Source of the DNA: Candidatus Roizmanbacteria bacterium
Lineage (GTDB): Bacteria; Patescibacteriota; Microgenomatia; UBA1406; GWC2-37-13
Assembly: GCA_026395475.1 (NCBI GenBank)
Contig: JAPLYQ010000030.1
Span: 1 to 5,177, forward strand
Direction of reading: 5' to 3'
DNA: 5,177 bases
Shown: positions 4,617 to 5,177 of the stretch, piece after piece
How the letters are laid out: each line of letters starts with the position of its first letter
How positions within the stretch are numbered: position 1 is the stretch's first letter
Translations under genes and position numbers: made by a program
The notes under the pieces: model-generated
Database searches by the model: none
What the model was told of the DNA's origin: nothing
The model's input: only the letters and a program-made list of their open reading frames with translations

Positions 4617-5177
4617 TTAGATAAGGGTTGCACTGACCACCTTGTCTGATTTGTCAGAAAAACGCATCAAAATGACACCTTTAGCTGTGCGTGATCGTGG
4701 AGGAATTGAGGCTAGAGGGATTTTGACGATTTGGCCTGAGGTACTCGTCATTATGATCGTAGTATCTTCAGGATTGACAATTTGAACAAAGCATATTTCA
4801 CCCATTTTTTGGTCAACTGAGGCTATTTTGACACCTTTTCCGCCTCTATGTTGCCCCTTAAAGAGCGCAATATTAGTCTTTTTACCGACTCCATGTTCTC
4901 CAATGACTATAATATTCTTCTTATACTCTTCATTGGTAAACACTTCTGCTGAGGCTACAAGGTCACCTTCTGCAAGCTCAACACCGCGTACTCCGATTGA
5001 TGAACGACCTGTAGAGCGGACTTCTTGCTCTTTGAAAACAATTGCTTTCCCATGTTTGGTTGTGATAAGGACATTCATCTTGCCATCTGTCATCTTGACC
5101 CAGAGAAGTTCGTCTTTTTCTTCCAATTTGATTGCAATGATGCCATTTGATCGAATATTCTCAAACTCTTCAAATGT
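4617..5177 (-). CDS. gyrA: DNA gyrase subunit A, C-terminal beta-pinwheel (5' part outside window)
   Basis: GyrA is the DNA-breaking subunit of gyrase; its C-terminal beta-pinwheel wraps DNA so that the enzyme adds negative supercoils. The 186 visible residues begin TFEEFENIRSNGIIAIKLEE, a typical GyrA blade, and continue through GKAIVFKEQEVRSTGRSSIGVRG, then GVGKKTNIALF and QHRGGKGVK (a GyrA-box-like motif at the position of a late blade; the canonical box would lie in blade 1, upstream), and the last blade GQIVKIPLASIPPRSRTAKGV, ending at SATLI without an acidic tail. The frame is open to the right edge and the TTG at 5126 encodes an internal Leu, so it is not a start. GyrA is preferred over ParC because of the RGGKG motif and regular blade repeats, but the catalytic part is not visible. 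It ends next to repeat copy 3. Confidence 0.9.
   Translation of the reverse strand, partial: TFEEFENIRSNGIIAIKLEEKDELLWVKMTDGKMNVLITTKHGKAIVFKEQEVRSTGRSSIGVRGVELAEGDLVASAEVFTNEEYKKNIIVIGEHGVGKKTNIALFKGQHRGGKGVKIASVDQKMGEICFVQIVNPEDTTIIMTSTSGQIVKIPLASIPPRSRTAKGVILMRFSDKSDKVVSATLI

Noticed and set aside
4617..5126. A complete 169-residue protein starting at TTG 5126
   Set aside because: The frame continues to the window edge, and the added residues (FENIRSNGIIAIK) are typical GyrA sequence, so the TTG is an internal leucine.

Overview
The window is AT-rich and densely coded, with five protein genes and only short gaps. Housekeeping genes are mixed without pathway logic, none of the three visible start codons has a convincing Shine-Dalgarno sequence, and the gaps are filled with A/T-rich repeats. 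I infer a reduced bacterial genome, most likely from the candidate phyla radiation (Patescibacteria/Parcubacteria type). This rests on gene content and style only, since no marker RNA is present.

Layout: on the plus strand, the window opens inside the C-terminal domain of pyruvate kinase (3-455), followed by a repeat-filled gap (456-594) and a complete lepA/EF4 gene (595-2472). A convergent gap with a roughly 112-bp imperfect palindrome (2488-2599) follows. The minus strand then carries, read right to left, the 3' end of gyrA (5177-4617), folD (4432-3557) and miaA (3408-2596). There is no gene-free stretch over 300 bases. The four gaps are 139, 123, 148 and 184 bp, and nearly all of their sequence is repetitive or palindromic.

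The genes do not form a pathway. They cover glycolysis (pyk), ribosome translocation quality (lepA), tRNA A37 prenylation (miaA), one-carbon folate chemistry (folD) and DNA supercoiling (gyrA). FolD appears to have its own promoter placed so close to its ATG that the mRNA would be leaderless or nearly so.

The most interesting content is the repeat biology. (1) A 66-bp two-hairpin palindromic element sits in frame inside the LepA GTPase domain and is translated as 22 extra residues. (2) Three gaps between co-directional genes carry a family of telomere-like TTTAGRR / YYCTAAA heptad repeats arranged as large inverted repeats, and two copies share exact 22-nt and 28-nt arms around a different core. 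(3) MiaA loses its conserved C-terminus exactly where an inverted repeat (AGCTTCGA) begins, and its stop codon lies in the end of the adjacent palindrome, which suggests a repeat insertion or rearrangement truncated the gene. (4) FolD keeps its catalytic Lys and Gln but has conservative changes at other normally invariant positions.
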